Part shown: positions 33,436 to 41,583 of the stretch, one piece after another | How positions within the stretch are numbered: position 1 is the stretch's first letter | How the letters are laid out: the number at the start of each line of letters is the position of its first letter | Origin: Treponema sp. UBA6852 | GTDB lineage: Bacteria; Spirochaetota; Spirochaetia; Treponematales; Treponemataceae | Direction: 5' to 3' | NCBI GenBank assembly: GCA_002449305.1 | Contig: DKDI01000045.1 | Coordinates: forward strand, 62,337 to 126,336 | DNA length: 64,000 nucleotides | Program-made: the position numbers and the translations under genes | The notes under the pieces: model-generated | The model's database searches: none | Told to the model about the DNA's origin: nothing | Seen by the model: only the letters and a program-made list of their open reading frames with translations

Positions 33436-33657
33436 TTATTTCTTTTCTATTGATTTAGCGGCATTTTCTTCTTTTTTTGCTTCTTTTTTGTCCTTTATAT
33501 CAGCAAAACCTATAAAAACAGAAATGAGTCCGCAGAAAGCCGCAAAACACGGAGCAAATCCTTTCAGGAATGAAACAATGTCAGAAGTCCAGTTCAAGCC
33601 AAGACAAGAAAACACGCAAAATCCAATCAAAACAATTCCAATCAACAATGAAACCAT
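33436..33657 (-). CDS. Small two-helix membrane protein, unknown
   Basis: A 73-residue protein with two hydrophobic segments (about residues 3-22 and 33-55) and a Lys/Glu-rich cytoplasmic tail. GGAG six bases before ATG 33657 supports this start over the ATG at 33669, which itself overlaps the Shine-Dalgarno. No family is recognised. It lies alone between rubrerythrin and rplM on the same strand. Confidence 0.6.
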   Translation of the reverse strand: MVSLLIGIVLIGFCVFSCLGLNWTSDIVSFLKGFAPCFAAFCGLISVFIGFADIKDKKEAKKEENAAKSIEKK

Positions 33658-33725
33658 AAAATACTCCATAATTATTTAAGCCGCTCTTGCAAAAACAAAA
33701 ACGGCATTTATACAAAAATACTAAT

Positions 33726-34262
33726 CTAGTAGTTTTCAGCTTTTACTTCAAAATAACTTTGCGGATGAGCGCAAACTGGGCAAATGTCAGGCGCTTTTTT
33801 TCCTACGCAGATATGTCCGCAGTTTGAGCATTGCCAAATAACGTCTCCGTCCTTGCTGAAAACACACTCATTTGTAACGTTATCCAAAAGCTTGCGGTAA
33901 CGCTCTTCATGTGTTTTTTCTACTGCGGCGACACCTTCAAATTTCTGGGCAATATCAATAAATCCTTCTTCACGCGCTGTCTTGGCAAAAGAAGAATACA
34001 TATCTGTCCACTCGTAATTTTCACCTTCCGCAGCATCCTTTAAATTTTCTGCAGTGCTTTTTATTCCGCCGTTAAGATACTTGTACCAAAGCTTGGCATG
34101 CTCCTTTTCATTTTCAGCAGTTTCCTCGAAAATTTTTGCAATCTGTACAAATCCGTCTTTGCGGGCCTTGCTTGCAAAAAATGTATACTTGTTGCGGGCC
34201 TGAGATTCACCTGCAAAAGCCGTCTTAAGATTTTCTTCAGTTTTTGAACCTTTTAATTCCAT
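33726..34262 (-). CDS. rbr: Rubrerythrin
   Basis: A 178-residue peroxide-reducing protein of anaerobes. The four-helix ferritin-like domain carries the two diiron EExxH-type half-sites: FAGESQAR and EETAENEKEH in the first half, and FAKTAREEGF with GVAAVEKTHEER in the second. The C-terminal rubredoxin-like domain has two Cys pairs (CSNCGH and CPVCAH) binding one iron. GGAGG precedes ATG 34262. It suggests an anaerobe or microaerophile coping with H2O2. A TATACT element at 34318-34323 on the minus strand is its likely -10. Confidence 0.96.
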   Translation of the reverse strand: MELKGSKTEENLKTAFAGESQARNKYTFFASKARKDGFVQIAKIFEETAENEKEHAKLWYKYLNGGIKSTAENLKDAAEGENYEWTDMYSSFAKTAREEGFIDIAQKFEGVAAVEKTHEERYRKLLDNVTNECVFSKDGDVIWQCSNCGHICVGKKAPDICPVCAHPQSYFEVKAENY

Positions 34263-34371
34263 GATTTGCCTCCATTACAAACACAGCCACAAAAATAAAA
34301 ATTTCCTATTTACACAAAGTATAATCAATTCTTTTAATAATTACCATTAAAACAGAAAATTTTCAGGATTT

Positions 34372-34704
34372 TCACATAATTCTGGACAAAACCATAAAAA
34401 TCACAGTGCTTGAAAAAATGCTCACCATGGAATTTTTAAATGCAAGATGAATGACAACTGTTGCCACGGAAGCGACTAAATGCGGAATTCCAAAAGGAGA
34501 ACTCAAAAAGCTTGTGTCCTTAAAGCAATAAACGACCAAAACCGCCATGATTAAAGACGGCGTATATTTTTCAATAAAACGGATTATCGCAGGCGGATTT
34601 TTTCTGCTGAAGGCAATAAACGGAAGCAAGCGAGTTCCATAAATAACTGCCCCAGAAACAAAAATAGCTGCCAAAGCCATAAGAAGGCTATAAGATTCTT
34701 TCAT
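34372..34704 (-). CDS. azlD: AzlD-type branched-chain amino acid exporter subunit
   Basis: A 110-residue membrane protein with four hydrophobic segments and the AzlD core TRLLPFIAFSRKNPP. With AzlC it forms an exporter for branched-chain amino acids or analogues. It overlaps azlC by four bases. Confidence 0.9.
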   Translation of the reverse strand: MKESYSLLMALAAIFVSGAVIYGTRLLPFIAFSRKNPPAIIRFIEKYTPSLIMAVLVVYCFKDTSFLSSPFGIPHLVASVATVVIHLAFKNSMVSIFSSTVIFMVLSRIM

Positions 34705-35456
34705 GCCAATTCCTCCGATTTAGAATTTGAAAGAATTTTTTCTTTTGCAAAAAATGACGGACCTCTTACCAAAAGCATCGCTCCAAGAGCCACGCAAATT
34801 GAAACCCATATTATATTTGACGAGCCAAAAACGCCAGTTTTATAAAGCACAACGGAAATTACAGCGGCAATTCCGCCAAACAAGACTGGCACACAATCCT
34901 TTGAAGATTTAAGCTGCTCAATCAAGAGAACTATAAAAAGCGAAGTCAGAGCAAAATCAACTCCAGTTAAAAATTTTCCAAGCCCGTAGCGGTCCATAAC
35001 AGTATAAGCCACAGCGCCAATAAGACTTCCCAAGCACCAGTAGCTTTGATCCAGCGCGGAAACAATCGCATAAAATGAAATTTTATTTACTCGAGGCGGA
35101 ACTTCAATTCCCTGGACAAGCGCAAAAGTTTCGTCTGTAATCGCAAAAACAAGATACGGCTTTTTTCCGCCGGCATTTTTGTATTTTGAAATAAGAGAAA
35201 GTCCATAGAAAATATGCCGGATGCTAAGCAAAAACTGAACAAGAATTATTTCAGCAAAAGAAGCTCCCGAAGCAAGCTGACCGACTATAAAATATTGCCC
35301 GGAACCAGTATACATAATAAGCCCCGAAAGAACGGCAAGCCACCAAGGATAGCCCGCATTCGCAAGCAGCATTCCAAATCCAATTCCAATCGCGATATAT
35401 CCAAAAAACACAGGCGCAGTTATTTTAAGTGCCTGGGCAAAAACATAGCGGTTCAT
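34701..35456 (-). CDS. azlC: AzlC-type branched-chain amino acid exporter
   Basis: A 251-residue integral membrane protein of the AzlC family. It shows GIGFGMLLANAGYPWW and SGSGQYFIVGQL near the N-terminus and RHIFYGLSLI in the middle. The substrate is inferred from the family. ATG 35456 is preferred over codon 35477. TATACT (35465-35470) lies eight bases before the ATG with no Shine-Dalgarno, which again suggests a very short leader. Confidence 0.9.
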   Translation of the reverse strand: MNRYVFAQALKITAPVFFGYIAIGIGFGMLLANAGYPWWLAVLSGLIMYTGSGQYFIVGQLASGASFAEIILVQFLLSIRHIFYGLSLISKYKNAGGKKPYLVFAITDETFALVQGIEVPPRVNKISFYAIVSALDQSYWCLGSLIGAVAYTVMDRYGLGKFLTGVDFALTSLFIVLLIEQLKSSKDCVPVLFGGIAAVISVVLYKTGVFGSSNIIWVSICVALGAMLLVRGPSFFAKEKILSNSKSEELA

Positions 35457-35585
35457 AATGAGCAAGTATAATAGCAATAAAGATAAATAGGTTCAACAGC
35501 ATAAAATTTCAACTTTCTACAATAAATTCCGCAAAAATGCGCAAAAAGTTTTTTTATAAATTTCCACTTATTTTTTCAAAAATTA

Positions 35586-35672
35586 TTGACTTTTTTACGT
35601 ATTAAATACAAATTAAGCCTTAGACTTTAAAGTCTATAAGAGCCTTGTTTTGCCAGGCAAAGGCCTTTTTAT
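35586..35672 (+). promoter_or_regulatory. Leader of potABCD: weak promoter and terminator-like hairpin
   Basis: TTGACT (35586-35591) and TACAAA (35607-35612) form a weak promoter with a 15-base spacer. Downstream lie a palindrome (AGACTTTAAAGTCT) and an interrupted hairpin, GCC...TTTGC/GCAAA...GGC (about 35642-35665), followed by five T. The hairpin could terminate early transcripts before potA. The 35457-35696 gap holds nothing else I can name. Confidence 0.45.
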
Positions 35673-35696
35673 CACTCAGGAAGGAGTTGTACCCTA

Positions 35697-36887
35697 GTGA
35701 ACGGAAGTACAGTTTCTATTAATAGCGTGTCCAAGCATTTTGGCTCGTTCCATGCGCTTGATGACATCAGCATTACAATTAAGCAGGGGGAGTTTTTTTC
35801 TCTGCTTGGACCGTCCGGCTGTGGAAAGACAACACTTCTCCGCATTATCGCAGGATTTGAATTTCCTGATGAAGGCGCAGTTCTTTTTGATGACAAGAAT
35901 GTTGTGCCTCTTCCGCCTAACAAACGCCAAAGCAATACAGTTTTCCAAAGCTACGCGCTTTTTCCGCATCTTTCAGTTTATGAAAATGTTGCGTTTCCGC
36001 TTCGCTTAAAAAAGACTGACAAAAAAACAATCGATGAAAAAGTAAAGGAATACCTGCATCTTGTTCAGCTTGACCAGCACATGTATAAAAAACCAAACCA
36101 GCTTTCAGGCGGACAAAGACAGCGTGTGGCAATTGCAAGAGCGCTCATAAACGAACCGAAAGTTTTGCTTCTTGACGAGCCTCTTTCAGCACTTGATGCA
36201 AAGCTGCGCGCAAATCTTTTGGTTGACCTTGACGCATTGCACGACAAAATCGGAATCACGTTCATTTACGTTACTCACGACCAAAGCGAAGCACTTGCCG
36301 TAAGCGACAGAATCGCTGTAATGAATCAAGGAAAAGTTCTTCAGGTCGGAACTCCATTTGAAATTTACGAAAGCCCTGCGACACAATTTGTAGCGCAGTT
36401 CATAGGAGAAACAAACCTTTTTGAAAGCACAGTTGTTTCCTGTGAGCCTCACAAGAATTCCAAGGGAGAAGATGAATTCAATGTAACTCTGAATACTCCA
36501 GTTCTTGGACTTCAGGCAAAGCTCAAGGGCGAAACTCAGGCGATGCGCGAAGAAGACAAAAATATTCTTGTTACAGATTACGATCACACAGATCCAGGTC
36601 AGAAAGTCTGCTTTACAATTCGTCCGGAAAAAATCCGCATAACTCTTGAAGAGCCGAATGTAGGCGGAAGAAAAGACATCAATGTTTTCAAAGGAATTGT
36701 AGAAGAACCGGTTTACACAGGATTTCAGTCTAAATTCTACGTGCGCCTTGAAAACGGAGCAATCATAAAAGTATTCAAGCAGCACACAAACTATCTTGAT
36801 GACGGTCCGGAAATCGCATGGAAAGATGAAGTTTTTGTTTCATGGTCAGCAGATGACGGCTACATTGTTGAGGACATAAACACATGA
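35697..36887 (+). CDS. potA: Spermidine/putrescine ABC transporter ATPase PotA
   Basis: A 396-residue ATP-binding subunit powering polyamine import. Walker A is GPSGCGKTT, the ABC signature LSGGQRQRVAIARAL, Walker B LLLDEPLSALD and the switch His is in THDQSEALAVSD. The C-terminal about 120 residues form the TOBE-type regulatory domain. The start codon is GTG, ten bases after AAGGAG. It overlaps potB by four bases. Confidence 0.95.
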   Translation: MNGSTVSINSVSKHFGSFHALDDISITIKQGEFFSLLGPSGCGKTTLLRIIAGFEFPDEGAVLFDDKNVVPLPPNKRQSNTVFQSYALFPHLSVYENVAFPLRLKKTDKKTIDEKVKEYLHLVQLDQHMYKKPNQLSGGQRQRVAIARALINEPKVLLLDEPLSALDAKLRANLLVDLDALHDKIGITFIYVTHDQSEALAVSDRIAVMNQGKVLQVGTPFEIYESPATQFVAQFIGETNLFESTVVSCEPHKNSKGEDEFNVTLNTPVLGLQAKLKGETQAMREEDKNILVTDYDHTDPGQKVCFTIRPEKIRITLEEPNVGGRKDINVFKGIVEEPVYTGFQSKFYVRLENGAIIKVFKQHTNYLDDGPEIAWKDEVFVSWSADDGYIVEDINT

Positions 36888-37903
36888 AAAGCAAGCAAGA
36901 AAAGAAAGAACACAAAAGCTTTCAGCTCAGGCTAGCTTCAAAGGCTTACGGTGCAAAATATAAAAAGGCGAATCCCGGTCCTGCATACGCTTGGCCAATG
37001 GGAGCTTGGTTTTCACTTTTCTTTATTGTGCCGCTAGTTATAATTATATGCTACTCATTTTTAAAGCGCGATGTTTACGGCGGAGTTACAAGGGAATTTT
37101 CGCTTAAAGCCTACGAGCAGATGCTAAGCCCGGCTTACGGTCTTATATTTTTGCGCACACTTTGGATTACAATAATCGCCACAGCAGTTACAATTATCAT
37201 TTCACTTCCGTGCGGATATGCAATGGCAAGAAGCAAGCACCAAACACTTCTTTTGATTCTTGTTATTGTTCCGTTTTTAACAAACAGCCTTATAAGAATT
37301 TTTGCCTGGATTACAATTCTTGGAGACAACGGGCTTTTTAACCAGTTGCTTTCAAATTTGCATTTGATTCTTTGCAAGATAACGGGTTCTACAAAAGAAT
37401 TTGTTCCGCATAAATTTATGTTTACACGCGAAGCAGTTATTCTTGTAAGCATTTATATGTATTTGCCTTACGCGATTCTTCCAGTTTTTACAGCGGTGGA
37501 CAGATTTGATTTTACACTGCTTGAAGCTGCCCGGGATCTTGGCGCGACAAAAATGCAGTCAATGTTTAAAGTTTTAATTCCGGGAATTAAAAGCGGAATC
37601 TTGAGCGCGGTAATTTTTACATTTATTCCAATTTTTGGAACATACACAGTTCCGCAGCTTGTAGGCGGAAAAGACAGCTATATGCTTGGAAACATAATTG
37701 TTGACCAAGTTCAGAAAGTGCGCAACTGGCCGCTAGCTTCAGCATTCAGCCTTGTAATTACAGTTATAAGCATGGCGGGAGTTCTGCTAATGCTTTCAAC
37801 AGGAAAAAAAGAAGCAGACTTGAACAAAAAATTGAACAAAGAAGACACAACATCAAGCATTGCCGAAAGCATTTCCAAAGCCAGCCTTGAAGGAAGCAAA
37901 TGA
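36884..37903 (+). CDS. potB: Spermidine/putrescine permease PotB
   Basis: A 339-residue inner-membrane permease with about six helices. The EAA loop (EAARDLGATKMQSMFKVLIP) that docks onto PotA is intact. The C-terminal 40 residues are a hydrophilic tail longer than usual. ATGA-type overlaps on both sides indicate coupled translation. Confidence 0.94.
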   Translation: MKSKQEKKEHKSFQLRLASKAYGAKYKKANPGPAYAWPMGAWFSLFFIVPLVIIICYSFLKRDVYGGVTREFSLKAYEQMLSPAYGLIFLRTLWITIIATAVTIIISLPCGYAMARSKHQTLLLILVIVPFLTNSLIRIFAWITILGDNGLFNQLLSNLHLILCKITGSTKEFVPHKFMFTREAVILVSIYMYLPYAILPVFTAVDRFDFTLLEAARDLGATKMQSMFKVLIPGIKSGILSAVIFTFIPIFGTYTVPQLVGGKDSYMLGNIIVDQVQKVRNWPLASAFSLVITVISMAGVLLMLSTGKKEADLNKKLNKEDTTSSIAESISKASLEGSK

Positions 37904-38772
37904 AAAATCCGATTTTATTGTTAAACAAAAAATACAAGTCGATTCCCAAAAGCGAGTCAAACAGGCACGCAAAACGCCAGTGGAAAAAGCGCAATCCAAA
38001 ATTCAGCTTGTCGAACACGATATTGTGCCTTTCAATTTTATTTTTGTTTTTGCCGCTGTTTGTAATTGTGTTTTTTTCATTCAACGAATCAAAAGACACA
38101 ACATTTACAAATTTTTCGTTCATTTGGTACCAGAAACTCATATTCAGCTCAAAACCTTTGTGGCACGCGCTTTTAAACAGTTTTATTGTAGCCATAACAT
38201 CTGCAATTACAGCAACTGTTCTTGGAACTTTGGCAGCAATTGGAATCAGCTGGTACAAATTCTTCGGAAAATCCTACATTCAGTCAATCAGCTTTTTGCC
38301 GATGGTTCTGCCGGAAGTAATCATGGGAATTTCGCTTTTGATTTTTTTCAGCGGAATAAAACTTTCTCTCGGTCTTTTTACAATTTTTATTGCGCATACA
38401 ACATTCTGCCTTCCATTTGTTTATCTTATGGTAAGCGCAAGAATTGACGAATTTGACTATTCAATTATAGAAGCAAGCCACGACCTGGGCGCAAACGAAT
38501 TTCAGACGCTTACAAAAGTAATTGTTCCTGCAATCATGCCTGGAATTATTTCCGGCTTTATGATGAGCATAACAATGTCGTTTGAAGATTACGTTATAAC
38601 GGCTCTTGTTTCAGGACCAGGAAGCACAACACTTCCACTTTACGTTTATTCGCTTATAAGATTCGGCGTAAGTCCTGTAATCAATTCGCTTTCTTTTGTG
38701 CTGATTTTGATAATCTGCGCAATTGCAATCCTGCTTAGAAGCCGACTTAAAACATTTGCGGCATCAAGATAA
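37900..38772 (+). CDS. potC: Spermidine/putrescine permease PotC
   Basis: The partner permease, 290 residues, with the same EAA motif (EASHDLGANEFQTLTKVIVP) and six predicted helices after a basic N-terminus. It is the last membrane gene of the unit. Confidence 0.94.
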   Translation: MKNPILLLNKKYKSIPKSESNRHAKRQWKKRNPKFSLSNTILCLSILFLFLPLFVIVFFSFNESKDTTFTNFSFIWYQKLIFSSKPLWHALLNSFIVAITSAITATVLGTLAAIGISWYKFFGKSYIQSISFLPMVLPEVIMGISLLIFFSGIKLSLGLFTIFIAHTTFCLPFVYLMVSARIDEFDYSIIEASHDLGANEFQTLTKVIVPAIMPGIISGFMMSITMSFEDYVITALVSGPGSTTLPLYVYSLIRFGVSPVINSLSFVLILIICAIAILLRSRLKTFAASR

Positions 38773-38788
38773 TTCATTCTACAAAAAA

Positions 38789-38815
38789 GCAAAACTGGCT
38801 TAATACCGGTCTTGC
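38789..38815 (+). promoter_or_regulatory. Intercistronic stem-loop between potC and potD
   Basis: GCAAAACTGG (38789-38798) pairs with CCGGTCTTGC (38806-38815) with one mismatch and a seven-base loop, just before the potD Shine-Dalgarno. No T-run follows. Such hairpins often stabilise one part of an ABC-transporter mRNA so that the binding protein is made in excess. Confidence 0.5.
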
Positions 38816-38827
38816 AAAGGAGTTTTT

Positions 38828-39871
38828 ATGAAAAAAAGAGTTTGCTCAATTATTTCAGCTTTTATCGCCTGCGCTTCTGTTTCATTTTTTTCATGCAAGA
38901 AAGAAAATGAAGTCTACCTTTACAACTGGACTTACTACACGCCGGATGAAGTTTTGCGCGACTTTGAAAAAGAGTTCAACTGCACAGTAAAAGTAGACAG
39001 CTACGCTTCAAATGAAGAAATGTACGCAAAGCTAAGAGCAGGAGCAAAAGGATACGACATAGTTGTTCCGTCACAGGACTACTGTTCAATCATGATTAAG
39101 CAGGGAATGTTCCGTGAGCTTGACCAGAGCAAGATGACAAACAAAAGCCACATAAATCCGCTTGTGTTTGAAAAGGCAGATTACGATCCTCAGATGAAAT
39201 ATTGCGTTCCATATTATCTTGGAGCCGCTGGAATCGCCGTGAACAAGACAAAAGTTTCCGCGGAATATGAAAGAACCTGGAATATTTTTTCAGACAAGCA
39301 GTTTGCAGGACACGCCACAATGATGGACGATATGCGCGAAGTTATCGGAGACGCTCTTACAACACTTGGCTACAGCATAAACACAGTTGACAAAAACGAG
39401 CTGAAAGAAGCTTCGGACTACATAATAAAAAACTGGAAGCCAAACCTCGTAAAGTTCGACGCTGAAGGATTCGGAAAGTCATTTGCTTCCGGCGACTTCT
39501 GGCTTTGCCAAGGATATGCAGAAGTTGTTTTCGGCGAAGTTCCAGAAGATAAATGGGAAGAAACAATCGATTTCTTTATTCCAGCTGAAGGCGGACCTTC
39601 TTACCTTGACAGCATGTGCATTCTAAAAGATGCTCCTCACTACGACCTAGCCAATGAATTTGTAAACTATATTCATCGCCCGGAAGTCTACGCTAAATTC
39701 CTTGACGCATTCCACTTCCCTTGCTTTGTGAACAAAAACGCTGCCCAGTACATGACAACAAAAGCAATGTACGAGGCAGACCAAATGTCAAACTGTGTTC
39801 TAAAAGAAGATCTTGGAGAAGACTTGGACAAATACAATGAGCTTTGGCAGGAAATAAGATTTTCTGAATAG
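38828..39871 (+). CDS. potD: Spermidine/putrescine-binding lipoprotein PotD
   Basis: A 347-residue periplasmic polyamine-binding protein. The signal peptide ends in a lipobox-like FFSC, so Cys at about residue 23 is lipidated, as usual for treponemal binding proteins. The family start VYLYNWTYYTPDEVL is clear, including the aromatic residues that stack on the polyamine, and GYDIVVPSQDY follows. AAAGGAG precedes the ATG. A terminator directly follows. Confidence 0.94.
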   Translation: MKKRVCSIISAFIACASVSFFSCKKENEVYLYNWTYYTPDEVLRDFEKEFNCTVKVDSYASNEEMYAKLRAGAKGYDIVVPSQDYCSIMIKQGMFRELDQSKMTNKSHINPLVFEKADYDPQMKYCVPYYLGAAGIAVNKTKVSAEYERTWNIFSDKQFAGHATMMDDMREVIGDALTTLGYSINTVDKNELKEASDYIIKNWKPNLVKFDAEGFGKSFASGDFWLCQGYAEVVFGEVPEDKWEETIDFFIPAEGGPSYLDSMCILKDAPHYDLANEFVNYIHRPEVYAKFLDAFHFPCFVNKNAAQYMTTKAMYEADQMSNCVLKEDLGEDLDKYNELWQEIRFSE

Positions 39872-39891
39872 CAAGTTCATAAAGTATTTAT

Positions 39892-39925
39892 GGTGCTGCG
39901 CAAATTCGTGCAGTGCCTTTTTTTT
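39892..39925 (+). terminator. Intrinsic terminator of potABCD
   Basis: GGTGCTGCGC (39892-39901) pairs with GTGCAGTGCC (39908-39917), with three wobble pairs, and eight T follow. Confidence 0.75.
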
Positions 39926-39970
39926 ATGCAAACAAGACAAACTTTCGTTCCATTGCGCAAATAAAGCAAA

Positions 39971-39999
39971 TTGCGTACAGATTCTTTTTTTGCTATAAT
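39971..39999 (+). promoter_or_regulatory. Promoter of aroA (leaderless)
   Basis: -35 TTGCGT (39971-39976), a 17-base spacer and an extended -10 TGCTATAAT (TATAAT 39994-39999). The predicted start at about 40006 is two bases before ATG 40008. Confidence 0.75.
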
Positions 40000-40007
40000 C
40001 AGCATCT

Positions 40008-41399
40008 ATGAAAATCATTGCAAAAAAAACAAACCTCAACGGACATATTCAAGTTCCAGGCTCTAAGTCACATACAATCAGAGCGCTTTTGCTTGCATCC
40101 CTTGCAGAAGGAACTTCATATATACGCAATCCACTTCCAAGCGCAGACTGTCTTAGCGCAAGCCGTGCAGTTCCTCTTATGGGCGCAAAAATCAAACTGG
40201 AAGAAGGGTCGATAAAAATCGGACAGACTTGGACAGTCCAAGGAGCAGGAAGCGAAATTCATTTGCCAAGCAACATCGTTGACGTAGGAAATTCCGGCTC
40301 GTTGCTTTACTTTATGTCGCCAATTGCAGCTACATTTGAAGGCTGGAGCGTATTCACTGGAGACGAAAGCATAAGAAAACGTCCCGTAAGCCACGTTGTA
40401 GACGCATTAAGACAACTTGGAGCTCAGGCATTCACTGCGGAAGAAAAAAGCGGAACCTGTCCAATGCTCATAAAAGGCCCTATAAATGCAAACAACACAG
40501 TAAAAACAGGAGGCGAGCTTAGCCAGTATGTTTCCGGAATGATGATGGCAGCTTGCAGGCTGAACGGAACTCTTAAAATCGAACTTTCAAATCCAAAAGA
40601 AACTCCTTATCTTTACATGACCCAAAAGTGGCTTGAAAGCTGCGGAGTAAAAGTCAGAATGTCAGAGGACTTTAAGCATATAGAAGTTGACGGTCCTGTA
40701 AAAATAAAGGCATTCGACAAAGTAATTCCAAGCGACTGGGAAGCTGTGGCATTTCCGCTGATTGCAACCTTGATTACAGACAGCGAGCTTGTAATTGACA
40801 ACGTAGACTTAAGCGGAACTCAAGGAGATGAAGCAATAGTCGAAGTTCTAAAATCCCTCGGAGCAGACATTGTGCTTGACAAGGAAAACTGCTCACTCAA
40901 AGTGCGCGGCGGAAAAAAAGCCACAAACGGAATTGGAAGACTTTCCACGGAACTTTTAAAAGACAAAGAGCTTCACGTAAATCTTTCTGGATTTCCTGAT
41001 GCAGTTTGCGCTCTTGCCGCAGTTTCGTGCTTTGTGGAAGGAACTGTATTTATTGAAGACATTGGAGTTTGCCGCAGAAAGGAAACAGACCGCATAAAAG
41101 TTTTAAAAAGCGAACTTGAAAAACTCGGTGCGCAAGTAGAAGAAGGCGAAGACTTTTTGGTTATCCACGGACATTCGCCAGTTCTTGCTGACGGCAAAGC
41201 AAACCCTGCCTTTATCTTGCACGGCGCAGAAGTTGAAAGCTACCTTGACCACAGAGTTGCAATGAGCCTTGCCTGTCTAGGGCTTGGATTAAAAGAAGGC
41301 CAAGAAGTAAAAGTAAAAGACTCGGAATGCTGTTCTGTAAGCTTTCCTGAATTCTTTGAAGCCATGAACAAAATAGGAGCCGGATTCACAAAAGCCTAA
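40008..41399 (+). CDS. aroA: 3-phosphoshikimate 1-carboxyvinyltransferase (EPSP synthase), divergent
   Basis: The sixth enzyme of the shikimate pathway, joining PEP to shikimate-3-phosphate, 463 residues. Conserved blocks are the N-terminal GSKSHTIRALLLASLAEG, DVGNSGS, GGELSQYVSGMMMA, GFPDAVCALAAVS (catalytic Asp), RRKETDR and LDHRVAM. By motif alignment with the E. coli enzyme, the first Ser of the SSQ triad is Leu and the C-terminal PEP-binding Lys (Lys411) is replaced in CCSVSFPEFF. The MurA relative is excluded by the RKETDR block and the SKSxxxR N-terminus. No Shine-Dalgarno is present. Confidence 0.88.
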   Translation: MKIIAKKTNLNGHIQVPGSKSHTIRALLLASLAEGTSYIRNPLPSADCLSASRAVPLMGAKIKLEEGSIKIGQTWTVQGAGSEIHLPSNIVDVGNSGSLLYFMSPIAATFEGWSVFTGDESIRKRPVSHVVDALRQLGAQAFTAEEKSGTCPMLIKGPINANNTVKTGGELSQYVSGMMMAACRLNGTLKIELSNPKETPYLYMTQKWLESCGVKVRMSEDFKHIEVDGPVKIKAFDKVIPSDWEAVAFPLIATLITDSELVIDNVDLSGTQGDEAIVEVLKSLGADIVLDKENCSLKVRGGKKATNGIGRLSTELLKDKELHVNLSGFPDAVCALAAVSCFVEGTVFIEDIGVCRRKETDRIKVLKSELEKLGAQVEEGEDFLVIHGHSPVLADGKANPAFILHGAEVESYLDHRVAMSLACLGLGLKEGQEVKVKDSECCSVSFPEFFEAMNKIGAGFTKA

Positions 41400-41480
41400 A
41401 AAAACACGCCGAGTTTTTAAAAATTCTCGGCGTAAAATTTAAAAAGTACGGCGTGTTTTTAATAAATTCTCGCCGAGAAT
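41400..41480. repeat. Nested and competing inverted repeats after aroA
   Basis: Outer arms are AAAAACACGCCG (41400-41411) and CGGCGTGTTTTT (41449-41460). An alternative hairpin pairs CGCCGAG (41407-41413) with CTCGGCG (41426-41432). A third pairs ATTCTCGGCG (41423-41432) with CGCCGAGAAT (41471-41480). The outer hairpin ends in T and can act as aroA terminator; the three pairings exclude each other. Confidence 0.65.
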
Positions 41481-41583
41481 TTTAGAAATATCGCAGATAC
41501 AAATCTGATATTAAAATGCAAAAATAGATTATCGGGTTACTGCACAATAATGACAGTAAAAACAAAACTGCTTTGAAACTGTT

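Noticed and set aside
34263..34371. PerR-type box before rubrerythrin
   Set aside because: There is an AT-rich, loosely symmetrical stretch near the -10, but it does not match the TTAGAAT...ATTCTAA pattern well enough to call.
36186..36785. 199-codon frame on the minus strand inside potA
   Set aside because: Entirely within the potA coding region, no start signal, and an amino acid composition typical of an antisense frame.
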